From Deltaproteobacteria bacterium (GTDB lineage: Bacteria > Myxococcota > Kuafuiibacteriia > Kuafuiibacteriales > Kuafuiibacteriaceae): 64,000 bases of DNA. Where the stretch lies: assembly GCA_011526105.1 (NCBI GenBank), contig WYAZ01000029.1, positions 18,359 to 82,358 on the forward strand. The letters run 5' to 3'. The notes under the pieces are model-generated. The model was not told where the DNA came from, did no database searches, and saw only the letters and a list, made by a program, of their open reading frames with translations. This document shows, in pieces, positions 8,792 to 17,271 of the stretch (positions are counted from its first letter, which is position 1; every line of letters begins with the position of its first letter). The translations under genes and the position numbers were made by a program.

Positions 8792-10384
8792 TCACTCACC
8801 TTCGGGCAATTCGTCTCCCACCGGCAAGTCTGGCGTTCCTTCGGCCGGGGTCTCGGCTTCGAGTTCAACCGACATCTCGGTGTTCTTGCGCTCATGCACC
8901 CGAACGTTCGGATGCCACTTGATGTGGGGACCGTCGATGACCTTCAGATCGTAGGTGCCGGGCGAAAGTGCGACGCTGCCTTCGCCCTTGAGCTCGGCGG
9001 CCGACTTGGCCGCACCCGGCTTGAAGACGAGGATCCTCGCGCTCGTGACCACGCGCCCGTTCCGAATCGCCTTCACGCTCAGCATTCCGTGGGTCACCTC
9101 CAAAGTGCGGAGCAGGCGCTGCCCCCACTGGACCTCGAACGGACCGTCGGAAAGGGTGTCGCCGTTGGCGAGCTCGGCGATGATCTCGTAGCGCCCGGGC
9201 CACAAGATGTACTCACCATCGAAGTTGGGCTGCCCGGCATCTTTGCCTCCACCCGCGGAGCGGACACGGATGCTCTGAATCTCCACGCTCCGTCCCGCGC
9301 GTTTGACCTCCACCACAAGTCGCGTCGGGTGAAACTTGGCGCTGTGCTTCGTGTGTCGGCCCTTGTGAACGGTCACGCGTGCCTCTTGCATCTTCACCGG
9401 GCTATCGATGTTCGCCTCGATGCGTACTCGGTACTCGCCGGGTGTGAGCACGACCTGTCCCGGCAAACGAAAGTGACCGAAGTCTTCGGCCGCGCCGGGT
9501 AGCCCGATCTTCGCGACCGCCTCGAGTTTGTCGCCCTCGGCCGAGACGTGGAGGGTGCCGGTCTCGAAGCTCTCCGTCGCCTGGGTCTTCTTGTTCGAGC
9601 GTACCCAGACGACCTGACGTTTGGTGGCGAAGTCCGCGGCGGAGGCTAGGGTCGTCTCTACGACGTATCGCCCTGGGGGGAGATCGACGACCTGACCCGC
9701 TTCGACGCGAAGGTCCCGCTTCTTTTCGTTGCGAGGCAGGACTTTGATGACCGCCTCGGCGGGCTTGCCGTTCTCTTTGGCCGACACCACGAGTTGTCCG
9801 TCCGAGAGGTCTGCCGTGAACGCGGTGAGCTTCCCTTTGGGGATGGAGGTGCCTTCGAGCGCCGCCTCGATCACCACAGAGGCATCGACCTTGCCGCTCA
9901 CGATCAAGTCGTAGCGGCCCGCCGCGATCTCCGCGCTCTGGTTCGCAGGGAAGGTGTAGAGGGCGGGCTCGTCCTCGTCGGCCTTCGGACGATAGAGGCG
10001 AACCTCGGCCGTCACCATCGAACCGTTCCGCTCCGCGCGCAGGCGGATTCGTGCGGGTTCCAGGTTGAGCGAGGGTGTGCTCGTCTTCTCCGCTGAGACC
10101 GAGACTCGATCGATCACGCCCACCAGCCTCGGGCTGCCCTCGCACTCGACGCGAACTCGGTACTCGCCGGGGGGCACCGTCATCGCTCCGATCCCGCCGA
10201 GCGGTTTTGTCCCTTTGAGGCCCTTCTCGATCCGCGTGGCCTCGAGCGCGCAGTTGTCGCGCGCCCTTCCGAGCACGTTGATCTCCGGATGGAGCGTGCC
10301 ATTCTTGCCGACCTGCGCCAGGACCTGCGAGCTGCTCGCCCAACCCCCGAGGAGCCCTAGAACAATGACAGCAAGCTTCGACAT
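8792..10384 (-). CDS. Secreted protein of six PEGA-like beta-sandwich repeats
   Basis: 530 residues from the ATG that begins a clear signal peptide (MSKLAVIVLGLLGGWASSSQ, cleavage near VLAQ); the longer frame to 10606 adds a non-signal leader and was not used. The mature protein is about six units of 80-90 residues, each ending in a motif of the type PGEYRVRVE (also AGRYDLIVSG, PGRYVVETT, TPGEYRVRIE, WPGRYEIIAE, SPGTYDLKV). This is the end of the PEGA/carboxypeptidase-regulatory-like beta-sandwich. The tail is acidic. No catalytic motif is seen; PEGA repeats usually sit at the cell surface. It is divergent from another PEGA protein at 10440. Confidence 0.8.
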   Translation of the reverse strand: MSKLAVIVLGLLGGWASSSQVLAQVGKNGTLHPEINVLGRARDNCALEATRIEKGLKGTKPLGGIGAMTVPPGEYRVRVECEGSPRLVGVIDRVSVSAEKTSTPSLNLEPARIRLRAERNGSMVTAEVRLYRPKADEDEPALYTFPANQSAEIAAGRYDLIVSGKVDASVVIEAALEGTSIPKGKLTAFTADLSDGQLVVSAKENGKPAEAVIKVLPRNEKKRDLRVEAGQVVDLPPGRYVVETTLASAADFATKRQVVWVRSNKKTQATESFETGTLHVSAEGDKLEAVAKIGLPGAAEDFGHFRLPGQVVLTPGEYRVRIEANIDSPVKMQEARVTVHKGRHTKHSAKFHPTRLVVEVKRAGRSVEIQSIRVRSAGGGKDAGQPNFDGEYILWPGRYEIIAELANGDTLSDGPFEVQWGQRLLRTLEVTHGMLSVKAIRNGRVVTSARILVFKPGAAKSAAELKGEGSVALSPGTYDLKVIDGPHIKWHPNVRVHERKNTEMSVELEAETPAEGTPDLPVGDELPEGE

Positions 10385-10439
10385 GCGCGGCAGACTAGCA
10401 AACTTGAGGGAAAGCCTCGACCGAGCGACAATCCGTTTC

Positions 10440-10952
10440 GTGGCCGGGGACCAAGACTCGACGAGTTCGGCCCCCGAGCCCTCGCCCGAGCCGTCGTCCG
10501 AGGGTCGAGACGCACCCTCCTTCAAGGGACGTCCCAACATCGAGATATGGGCCCGGGAGAGCATGCGCCGTTCCCTCGAGACGTTCTCGGGGTCGGAAGG
10601 CTCCATTCGCCGGCGCCTCGTGATCGCGCTCTCCTACCTCGCGATGTTCGGTCTCGGCATGTTCGCCCACCAGAGCCTCTGCGAGGTGCCCCAGGTCGAG
10701 ACCCGGCTCGGGGTCCTGGCCATCCACTCCAAGCCCGAAGGTGCTGCGGTCTGGATCAACGGCCACGCGCTCGAAGGTGACGAGCCCGGCTCTGCCGCTC
10801 AAACCCCGATCCCGGCGGTGACCAATCTACAGTATGGCATCGACTACACCGTGCGCATCGAGAAGGCAGGTCATCGTCCTTGGACGCAGACGGTTCGGAT
10901 GAGCGCGGAGATCGACGGCCGTCGCATCGAGGCCGAACTGGAGCCCGAGTGA
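10440..10952 (+). CDS. Membrane-anchored PEGA-domain protein
   Basis: About 170 residues from GTG 10440. An acidic, Ser/Pro-rich cytoplasmic part is followed by one membrane helix (RRRLVIALSYLAMFGLGMFA) and a single PEGA domain (LGVLAIHSKPEGAAVWINGH ... YGIDYTVRIEKAGHRPW) outside the membrane. Starts at 10365 or 10383 (ATG) are open but would overlap the divergent gene's start at 10384. From GTG 10440 the codons show strong third-position GC, and a TTGAGG-N17-GACAAT promoter-like pair lies just upstream; ATG 10563 is another option. The stop overlaps the next start (GTGA at 10949-10952), so it is translationally coupled to the MlaF-like ATPase. Confidence 0.7.
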   Translation: MAGDQDSTSSAPEPSPEPSSEGRDAPSFKGRPNIEIWARESMRRSLETFSGSEGSIRRRLVIALSYLAMFGLGMFAHQSLCEVPQVETRLGVLAIHSKPEGAAVWINGHALEGDEPGSAAQTPIPAVTNLQYGIDYTVRIEKAGHRPWTQTVRMSAEIDGRRIEAELEPE

Positions 10953-11707
10953 GTCTGATTGAGCTTCGGCATGTTCGAAAGGCCTTCGGCGACAACCGCA
11001 TCTTCGAGGACGTGAGCCTCGCGATTCGTGCGGGCGAGAAGCTGACGCTCATCGGCGGCTCCGGCACAGGCAAATCCGTGCTTCTCAAGCTGCTCATCGG
11101 CCTTTTGGCCCCGGACGAAGGCGAGATCTGGTTCGATGGCGAGCGCATCGACGAGTTCAACGAAGACGCCTTCATCAAGGTGCGAAGACGGATCGGCATG
11201 CTCTTTCAAGGGGCCGCGCTCTTCGATTCCATGAGCGTGTACGAGAACGTTGCCTACGGATTGGCGGAGCAGGGTGAGATGGACGAGCCGGCGATGCGCG
11301 CGCGTGTCGCGGAGGTCCTCGAGTGGGTCGGGCTCCCCGGGATCGAGGATCGGCGTCCGGCCGAGCTCTCCGGGGGCATGAAGAAGCGCGTGGGCCTCGC
11401 GCGGGCGGTGGCGCCGGGGCCGGAGGTCCTGCTCTACGACGAACCCACCACCGGGCTCGACCCCATCAACGTCCTTCGGATCTCGGAGCTCATCATCGAG
11501 CTCAATGCCCGGCTCGGCATGACGAGCATCGTCGTCACCCACGACATGCCCTCGGCCTTCCTCATCTCAGACCGGATCGCCGTCCTCCTCGATAAACGCA
11601 TCGCGCTCGTGGACACCGTGGAGGGGGTCCAAAATGCCGAAGACCCCCGCATCCACGAGTTCGTGCACGCCATGACCGACGCGCCTCGCCGGACCGCTGG
11701 TCGCTGA
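10949..11707 (+). CDS. mlaF: MlaF-type ABC transporter ATP-binding protein
   Basis: 252 residues; the GTG start overlaps the PEGA gene's stop. Walker A is GGSGTGKS, the Q-loop lies in GMLFQGAALFDSMSVYENVA (typical of MlaF/Ttg2A), the signature is LSGGMKKR, Walker B is LLYDEP with TTGLDP, and the switch histidine is in VTHD. MlaF powers MCE-type lipid transport between outer and inner membranes together with the permease MlaE and the MCE protein MlaD. Neither partner is next to it: the following gene is a small lipoprotein and the preceding one a PEGA protein. The partners must lie elsewhere, or the PEGA protein is a new accessory. Confidence 0.9.
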   Translation: MSLIELRHVRKAFGDNRIFEDVSLAIRAGEKLTLIGGSGTGKSVLLKLLIGLLAPDEGEIWFDGERIDEFNEDAFIKVRRRIGMLFQGAALFDSMSVYENVAYGLAEQGEMDEPAMRARVAEVLEWVGLPGIEDRRPAELSGGMKKRVGLARAVAPGPEVLLYDEPTTGLDPINVLRISELIIELNARLGMTSIVVTHDMPSAFLISDRIAVLLDKRIALVDTVEGVQNAEDPRIHEFVHAMTDAPRRTAGR

Positions 11708-11805
11708 AGTAGGGCCTCCTCCTACCCGAGCGGACAGATATTTGCTTGGTCGTCTCGCTCGGCATAACCTGGCCAAGTTGGGGGGCGCCCCGACGGAGGA
11801 TTTCG

Positions 11806-12153
11806 ATGTCCCGTATCTCGAAGATGATCGCCGTGCTCGGAGTGGCCCCATTTCTTTGGCTCGCCGCTTCTTCGTGCGGCAATGAGTGCAACCGCGCGGC
11901 GGACTGCGAGTTCTCGAACCAAGTCTGTTACAAGGGCACCTGCACCCGTCCCGCGCTGACCAGCGACGCGCGCAAATGCGCGAGCGACAACGACTGCAAC
12001 CCCGGTGGCGGCGAAGAGCTGCGTTGTATCTCGGGGGTGTGTCGTCTCTATGAACTCGGCATGACCACCACCCCCGACTCGGGCGTGGGACCCACGGACG
12101 GTCCGCTTGCCGACAGCGGCCCTGGGCCCGGCGACGCCGGCCCGACCGACTGA
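11806..12153 (+). CDS. Small Cys-rich lipoprotein
   Basis: 115 residues. ATG 11806 has a strong ribosome site (GGAGGA, five bases away). The signal peptide ends in lipobox LAASSC. The next 70 residues hold ten further cysteines in a C-x3-C-x5-C-x6-C-like spacing (ECNRAADCEFSNQVCYKGTC), resembling the Cys-rich modules that open many myxobacterial lipoproteins. The tail is Pro/Gly/Asp-rich and disordered (GPTDGPLADSGPGPGDAGP). No enzyme motif. The gene stands alone, 98 bases after the MlaF-like gene, and its 3' end faces the hexamer-array spacer. Confidence 0.8.
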   Translation: MSRISKMIAVLGVAPFLWLAASSCGNECNRAADCEFSNQVCYKGTCTRPALTSDARKCASDNDCNPGGGEELRCISGVCRLYELGMTTTPDSGVGPTDGPLADSGPGPGDAGPTD

Positions 12154-12210
12154 TTCTCCCTCTTCCTCTCCAGAACCCAATCGATCCTCTCCCTCTCGGG
12201 TCGTGACCGT

Positions 12211-12234
12211 GGCCGTGAACGTGAACGTGGCCGT
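12211..12234 (+). repeat. Hexamer array, left copy (two GTGAAC units)
   Basis: Reads GGCC, GTGAAC twice, then GTGGCCGT. It is the reverse complement of the array at 12415-12444 except that this copy has two hexamers and the other three, which suggests slippage-type copy-number change in an otherwise conserved element. Confidence 0.7.
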
Positions 12235-12414
12235 CATCGGGAAACGTGTGTCGTGGGCCTCGTCCGGTGCAACCGGGAACATCGGTGACACCTGCCATGG
12301 GCCCCTCCGGAGGAGCCATGCCCCGGAAAGTGAGCTGACTGATGGATGCCAAAATGGAGTTCATCGCTGGCATGAATCCGCGCGAACGGATGACCGACCT
12401 CGTTCCGATCGTTC

Positions 12415-12444
12415 ACGGCCACGTTCACGTTCACGTTCACGGCC
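12415..12444 (-). repeat. Hexamer array, right copy (three GTGAAC units, inverted)
   Basis: On the minus strand it reads GGCC, GTGAAC three times, then GTGGCCGT, matching the left copy outside the repeat number. The two arms lie 180 bases apart and could pair into a long stem in RNA or single-stranded DNA. Confidence 0.7.
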
Positions 12445-12467
12445 GCGCGTCCGAACGGAGATGCGTT

Positions 12468-14837
12468 CTAGTTCACCGCGAGGTCGGCGCAGCACCTAAA
12501 CCCGTAGGTCGCGGACGCTTCCGCGGGCTCCGCATAATTGTCCTGCGTGGTGCAGGCGAGACCGGCTGCGTTGGAGTCGTATCCGCCACCCGCGAGTCCG
12601 CGCCGCTTGCCCTCGAGGTATGAGGTCCGGTTCCACTCCCAGAGATTGCCGCTGATGTCGTAGGCGCCAAAGGGACTCACGCAACCGAAGGCTCCGGCCC
12701 GCATGTCGGCGGTGGTGGCGGTGATGATCATGGCGCCGGTCTCGACCGGGCCGCGCCGAAGCGCGCCGTAGCCGTTGCACTCATCGGAGTCGAATCGGTC
12801 GCCATACGGATAGGTGTAGTCTTCGGCCCCGCGGCAGGCGCTCAGCCACTCGGTGTCGGAGCACAAGCGCTTGCCTGCGTTCTCGCAAGCGGCTCTCGCC
12901 TGCCACCAGCTCACTCCTCGCACCGGGTTCGCAAAGCGCACCGAGGCCGCGACCAGCGTGGTCGATCCGTCTCCGTTCGGCCCGGCGTTACTTTGGTCCG
13001 CGTTTCCGAGCACGCCGGAGGCCGCCGAGGCCTCGAAGCGATCCACGCAGAACGCCGGCAGGCCTCGGAGAGAGCTCACCACGATCATGTCTTCCGGGTG
13101 GTCGGGGCAGGGCGTGCCGATGACCGGTGGTGGATCGCGATCCGGGACTTCGGGAATGTCGCTTCCGCAGGCGACGAAGAGGACCCCGAGAAGCGCCAGG
13201 AGCCATCGCCTTCGGCTTCGAAGCCCGAGCCCGACGAAGAGCCCCAGCGCGACGAGCCACGGGAATCCGGACGCGCTCGCGTCGACCGCGCGACAGCCGC
13301 CGCCGCCGTAGAGGAAGAACCGAGGCCCGCATCGATCGCGCGCCACCAAGGGTACGGTGGTCATCATGGTGAACGGGACTCCGCCTTCGACCGCCGCGCT
13401 CACCGAGGCGGTGAGGGTCAGCTCTCCGCCTTCGGGCAGAGGGCACTCGGTCTGCACGAGCAGCACGAGGTCCGAGACCTCTCCGTGGCGCACCGACAGG
13501 TTCTCGACGACCAAGCGCCCCGCGCCAAACGCGCCTCCGCTCGGTTCGGAGGTGACGGTGGCGCCATCGGGCTCGCGCACAATCTCGTACGCGGTGACGA
13601 TCGAGGGGAGGTCGGCTTCCACGCGCACCCCGGTCGCGCGGAGGTTGCCGGTGTTGCTGATCGCGTAGGCCACGCGCAGCGGATCACCCGGGAAGTACTC
13701 CGGCAGAAGCTGTCCGTTCTCGGTCTTCACCTCGATGCGAGAGTCGACGCGCAGCTCGGGCAAGAAGACGTCGATACCGACGATGACGTACGCAAGACCG
13801 ATGAGCTCTCCGCGCTGGTTGTTCTGCGCCGCGGGTGTGGTGATCTCTACCGTCAGCTCCTCGTCGCCCGCCAATAGGGCCGAGGTGATGTCGAATTGAT
13901 CGATGTCGGTACCGGGCTCGTTTCGGCGCGCCGGATCAACTGTGTTGATGGTGCGGTTGAAGATGTCGTTCGGCGGGTTGACCGAGTCGGTGAGCGCCAA
14001 GCGACGAGCGGGGTCCGAGCCGCTCACCCGAATGCGCTCCGCGCCGGCGAGGTTTTGGCCCATCGCGCAGTCTTGCGGACCTGGATGGCAGTCCCCTTCC
14101 ATCGCGTAGAAGGTGAGGCCGCCGGACGGGACCGGCGAGACGATGAAGCCTCCGAGCTCGAGGCTCACGGTGGAGCCGAGCACGGTCTGCATGCCGTCGA
14201 ACAACGCGATGGTTCGTGGCGGAAGGCGTGACTCCTCGAAGACGAGGACGATGGAGAAGGACGCATTGGCCGCGGTGTGGCGCGGCTCTCCGCCTTGGTC
14301 GTAGAAGATGTCCGCTGCGAAGTCGCGCACCTGATACAGACCATCGAGCTGGCCACCGGCGTTCTTCAGGACCTCGGTGATGTCCGCGCGCGCGGTGTAG
14401 AAGACGACCTCCGGGAAGCCGGTGATGGCCCCCGAGTTGTAGATCTCGTCCGCGGCGACGGAGACGAAGGTGTCGGTGCCCGGCACGCGCAAGGAGACCT
14501 CGGGATCGGGGATGTCGTTGCCGTCGCCATCCAGAAACAGCGAGCCGCCATAGTAGAGGAACGCCTGCAGAAGGTTAGCCCGACCCGGGATTCGAAAGGC
14601 TTCGACCGAAACCTCCGAGACCATGAGGAGCTCATCGGGCCGGTCGTCGTTCGGATCATTGCTGACCCCGAAGGAGGCGCCGGTGGCGAAGAAGTCGACG
14701 GTTCCGGTGTACGAGGTGAATCGGTCGACGCAGTCGGGGTCGCCGGGCTGCGTGCAGATCGCCTCCGCGCGCGGGGCGGCCATCACCAGGAAGGTGGCCC
14801 CGAGGAGAGCGACGAGGGGACGCCCGTGTGTCAGCAT
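12468..14837 (-). CDS. Secreted DUF11-like protein fused in frame to an FGE-sulfatase (formylglycine-generating enzyme-like) domain
   Basis: 789 residues from the ATG opening a signal peptide (MLTHGRPLVALLGATFLVMA). Residues 30-520 are beta-rich, with a DUF11/CARDB-like stretch (YAISNTGNLRATGVRVEADL). Around 515-545 comes a complete MYXO-CTERM-like signal: GGGGC, a short linker, a membrane helix (FPWLVALGLFVGLGL) and RSRRR. With no stop it runs into a second hydrophobic segment ending in a lipobox (LLGVLFVAC), then a sulfatase-modifying-factor domain to the end (GVSWWQARAACENAGKRLC, YPYGD, GNLWEWN, YGFRCC). These look like two adjacent genes joined in frame; no ATG, GTG or TTG exists at the junction in this frame. 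A two-base loss at 13204-13206 could have removed an ATGA overlap. Confidence 0.8.
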   Translation of the reverse strand: MLTHGRPLVALLGATFLVMAAPRAEAICTQPGDPDCVDRFTSYTGTVDFFATGASFGVSNDPNDDRPDELLMVSEVSVEAFRIPGRANLLQAFLYYGGSLFLDGDGNDIPDPEVSLRVPGTDTFVSVAADEIYNSGAITGFPEVVFYTARADITEVLKNAGGQLDGLYQVRDFAADIFYDQGGEPRHTAANASFSIVLVFEESRLPPRTIALFDGMQTVLGSTVSLELGGFIVSPVPSGGLTFYAMEGDCHPGPQDCAMGQNLAGAERIRVSGSDPARRLALTDSVNPPNDIFNRTINTVDPARRNEPGTDIDQFDITSALLAGDEELTVEITTPAAQNNQRGELIGLAYVIVGIDVFLPELRVDSRIEVKTENGQLLPEYFPGDPLRVAYAISNTGNLRATGVRVEADLPSIVTAYEIVREPDGATVTSEPSGGAFGAGRLVVENLSVRHGEVSDLVLLVQTECPLPEGGELTLTASVSAAVEGGVPFTMMTTVPLVARDRCGPRFFLYGGGGCRAVDASASGFPWLVALGLFVGLGLRSRRRWLLALLGVLFVACGSDIPEVPDRDPPPVIGTPCPDHPEDMIVVSSLRGLPAFCVDRFEASAASGVLGNADQSNAGPNGDGSTTLVAASVRFANPVRGVSWWQARAACENAGKRLCSDTEWLSACRGAEDYTYPYGDRFDSDECNGYGALRRGPVETGAMIITATTADMRAGAFGCVSPFGAYDISGNLWEWNRTSYLEGKRRGLAGGGYDSNAAGLACTTQDNYAEPAEASATYGFRCCADLAVN

Positions 14838-14974
14838 GATCGCCCCGAGCCTATCCAGGGCGGGTTGCGGGTACAAGTTTAGGGCATGTCTCGTGATTCT
14901 CGCGTCTTTCGGGTAAACTCTGCGCCTCGAGCCGGGCCTGGGGGAATTTTGATCTGATCCCCGGTCGAGCGTAT

Positions 14975-16357
14975 ATGACGGTGACGCACATGGGTAAGAG
15001 CGCGCTTTCAGAGGAGCTCGTCGAGATCTACCGAGACGCCTTGGAAGCTGCCCACGCCGGTAAGGCGGTGGAATCGCGTCTACAAGTCTCGAGTGGAGCC
15101 ATCCGGGCCGGCCGACGAGCCATCGCACTCGATCGTGTCGAACGCGTGGGGGTGGTTGCCATCGGCAAGGCTGCACCAGCCATGGCGGAGGCGGTGCCCG
15201 ACGCCATCAAAGAGAAGATGAGCTTCGGGCTCATCCTAACCAAGGATGGGTACGCGCGCCCGGTCGAAGGCTTCGAGGTTCGAGAGGCCGGGCATCCCGT
15301 TCCCGATCGCCGCTCCTGGCGAGCGACCGACGAAGTGATCGAAGCGGTGTCGGAACTCGCGGACGAGGACCTGCTGCTCGTGCTCGTGTCGGGCGGCGCC
15401 AGCGCGCTGCTCTTCTCACCGATCCCCGAGGTGGGTTTTCAAGACGCCGTCGACATCAATCAAGCCATGATCACGAGCTCGATGACCATCGAGCAGATCA
15501 ACAGCGTTCGCTCGCACATCTCGCGCGTGAAGGGTGGTCGTCTCGCAGCCATCGCTGCGCCGGCTTCCGTCCTCACGCTCGCGCTCTCCGATGTCTGGGG
15601 CGACAAGCTCCCTTCCATCGGCAGCGGTCCCACCGTCGCAGATCCCACGCGCTTCAAAGACGCGATCACCGGCCTCAAGAAACATCACGTCTGGGATGAG
15701 ACGCCGGAGAGCATTCGAGAGTTCCTCGAAGCGGGAAATCGCGGCGAAGTGCCGGAGTCACCCAAGCCGGGTGATCCGCGGCTCTCCCGCGCTTTTGCCG
15801 CTGTCGTGGGCGGCCCTCGTACCCTGCTTCGTGCCGCCGCTCGTTCGGCCCGTGCCAAGGGCCTCCGGGTCCGTTGCGCCACGCGGCCCATCGACGGACC
15901 CATCGATGACCTCGTCGAGAAGTACATCGCGCGTGCGGGTTCCATGGTGCGCAGCGGAACAGGCCGTGAGGTCTTCGTGGCGGTCGGTGAGCCGACGGTC
16001 GCGATTCCCAAGGAACTCCGAAAGAGCGGCAAGATAGGAGAGGGCGGCCGGAGTCAGCATCTCTGCTTGCTGATGGCGAAGGCCATGGCCAGCGACGATC
16101 ACATGGCCTTTCTCTCGGCCGGTACGGACGGCACCGACGGTCCGAACACTGGCGCCGGTGGGGTGGTGGACGGGCACACTGTGGCGCAGCTCGAGGCCGC
16201 GAACATCAAGATCGACGACGCCATCGCTCGCTACGACAGCTTCACGGCGCTCGGTAAGGTTGGCCTTCGCATCGACACCGGACCCACCGATACCAACGTC
16301 ACGGATCTTCATCTGCTCGCGGTCGAAGGCAAGACCTCCTCCGGGCGCAAGAAGTAA
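14975..16357 (+). CDS. Glycerate 2-kinase (GckA/TtuD, MOFRL family)
   Basis: 460 residues. Phosphorylates D-glycerate to 2-phosphoglycerate with ATP, feeding glyoxylate or serine carbon into glycolysis. Family features: N-terminal DUF4147 domain with AIGKAAPAMA and a phosphate loop VSGGASALLFSP; the MOFRL domain at the C-terminus with GGRSQHLCLLMAKAM and AGTDGTDGPNTGAGGVVDG. Length fits the family (about 420-450). ATG 14975 was chosen; ATG 14990 is the alternative. The first gene of a plus-strand run: 11 bases separate it from the next. Older annotations call this family hydroxypyruvate reductase. Confidence 0.9.
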   Translation: MTVTHMGKSALSEELVEIYRDALEAAHAGKAVESRLQVSSGAIRAGRRAIALDRVERVGVVAIGKAAPAMAEAVPDAIKEKMSFGLILTKDGYARPVEGFEVREAGHPVPDRRSWRATDEVIEAVSELADEDLLLVLVSGGASALLFSPIPEVGFQDAVDINQAMITSSMTIEQINSVRSHISRVKGGRLAAIAAPASVLTLALSDVWGDKLPSIGSGPTVADPTRFKDAITGLKKHHVWDETPESIREFLEAGNRGEVPESPKPGDPRLSRAFAAVVGGPRTLLRAAARSARAKGLRVRCATRPIDGPIDDLVEKYIARAGSMVRSGTGREVFVAVGEPTVAIPKELRKSGKIGEGGRSQHLCLLMAKAMASDDHMAFLSAGTDGTDGPNTGAGGVVDGHTVAQLEAANIKIDDAIARYDSFTALGKVGLRIDTGPTDTNVTDLHLLAVEGKTSSGRKK

Positions 16358-16368
16358 TCGGAGGCGAA

Positions 16369-17217
16369 GTGGGCTACGTTTGGCCGCTCCAACTTCGCGA
16401 CGAAGCAGGCACTGAGTGGGCCGGAGTCCATCGGCCCGAGCTCTCGGACCTCGCGGAGCTCTTTTCGCATCTCCTTCGTCTTCCCGAGTCCGACGAACTC
16501 TCGGCCCAGGACTGGCGACAGTCTTTGCCGGCTGGCGCGATCTTCCTTCGCAGCCTCGGTCCTCGAACCGCCCAGATCGTCCTTCGCGCTGGGTCCGTGA
16601 CCGACCTCGTGGTCAAATCGGTCTCTCCAGAGAGCGCCGCGTGGTGGCGGTTCTCGGGCGCAGGGCGCCGCTCGCCCTCGTTTCGAGCCTTTCGATGGGC
16701 GCATCGACTGCGGGCTTTTGGCATCGAGGCGCCTCGCCCGCTGGGGTATCTAGAGCGAGCCCGCTCGCCCGCACGGTATCGGAGCTTTCACGTCACCGAG
16801 CACATCGAGGCCCTGAGCCTCTTGGCCCTCGCCGAGGAGCGACTGGCTCCGGTGGTGGAGCAGGGGCCGGGCGGGCTCCTCGAGCGGCGTGCGCGTCTCT
16901 TCGCTCTCGGCCGCGTCCTCGCCGACCTCGAGTCGCTCGGGGTGGATCTCGGGGTGGTCGAGCCGGATCAGCTTCTGTGGGATGGTCGCAGCTGGAGGCC
17001 GGCCGGCCTATCCCCGCCGAGTCGGAACTCGAGTGCGCCGGAATCCGGTTTGGCCTCGTTTCTCGAGCGCTCGAGCCCGGGTCGGCGGCAGAGCCGGACC
17101 GACCAGCTCAGGGTCTTGAGTGCCTTCGTGCAGCGTTCGGGGGGCTCGCAGCGAGCAAAACGCCATCTGATGGCCGGCTTCGATGAATCCCGCGCCGCCG
17201 CGGCGACCGCAGAGTGA
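16369..17217 (+). CDS. Lipopolysaccharide-kinase (WaaP)-like pseudokinase
   Basis: 282 residues; GTG start with GGAGG four bases upstream. The middle (about 80-200) resembles the Kdo/WaaP kinase family: VVKSV for the ATP-site lysine, then RAFRWAHRLRAFGIEAPRPL and a hinge-like FHVTEHIE. Where the catalytic loop H-x-D-L-x3-N should stand, after the helix LADLESLG, the sequence is VDLGVVEPDQLLWDG: the histidine, aspartate and asparagine are all missing, and no DFG-like Asp follows. It probably lacks phosphotransfer, or the assignment to the family is wrong. It lies directly behind glycerate kinase, most likely in one transcript. Confidence 0.65.
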   Translation: MGYVWPLQLRDEAGTEWAGVHRPELSDLAELFSHLLRLPESDELSAQDWRQSLPAGAIFLRSLGPRTAQIVLRAGSVTDLVVKSVSPESAAWWRFSGAGRRSPSFRAFRWAHRLRAFGIEAPRPLGYLERARSPARYRSFHVTEHIEALSLLALAEERLAPVVEQGPGGLLERRARLFALGRVLADLESLGVDLGVVEPDQLLWDGRSWRPAGLSPPSRNSSAPESGLASFLERSSPGRRQSRTDQLRVLSAFVQRSGGSQRAKRHLMAGFDESRAAAATAE

Positions 17218-17271
17218 AACCGACACCGGTGCCCTTCCACTTCCGTCGAAAGCAGTACAAAATCCCGGCCA

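Larger units (their letters stand above)
12154..12467. other. Gene-free convergent spacer with an inverted pair of hexamer arrays
   Basis: This is the only gap above 300 bases. I see no coding frame with the codon bias of its neighbours. Most of it (12203-12447) is a fold-back element: two arrays of the hexamer GTGAAC in opposite orientation, with weaker complementarity continuing inward (for example TCGGGAAACG against TCGGAACG). It also holds a short near-palindrome around CCCCTCCGGAGGAG (12302-12315). Promoters are not expected since both flanking genes end here. Candidate functions are a bidirectional terminator, a mobile fold-back element or a structured RNA. Confidence 0.6.
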
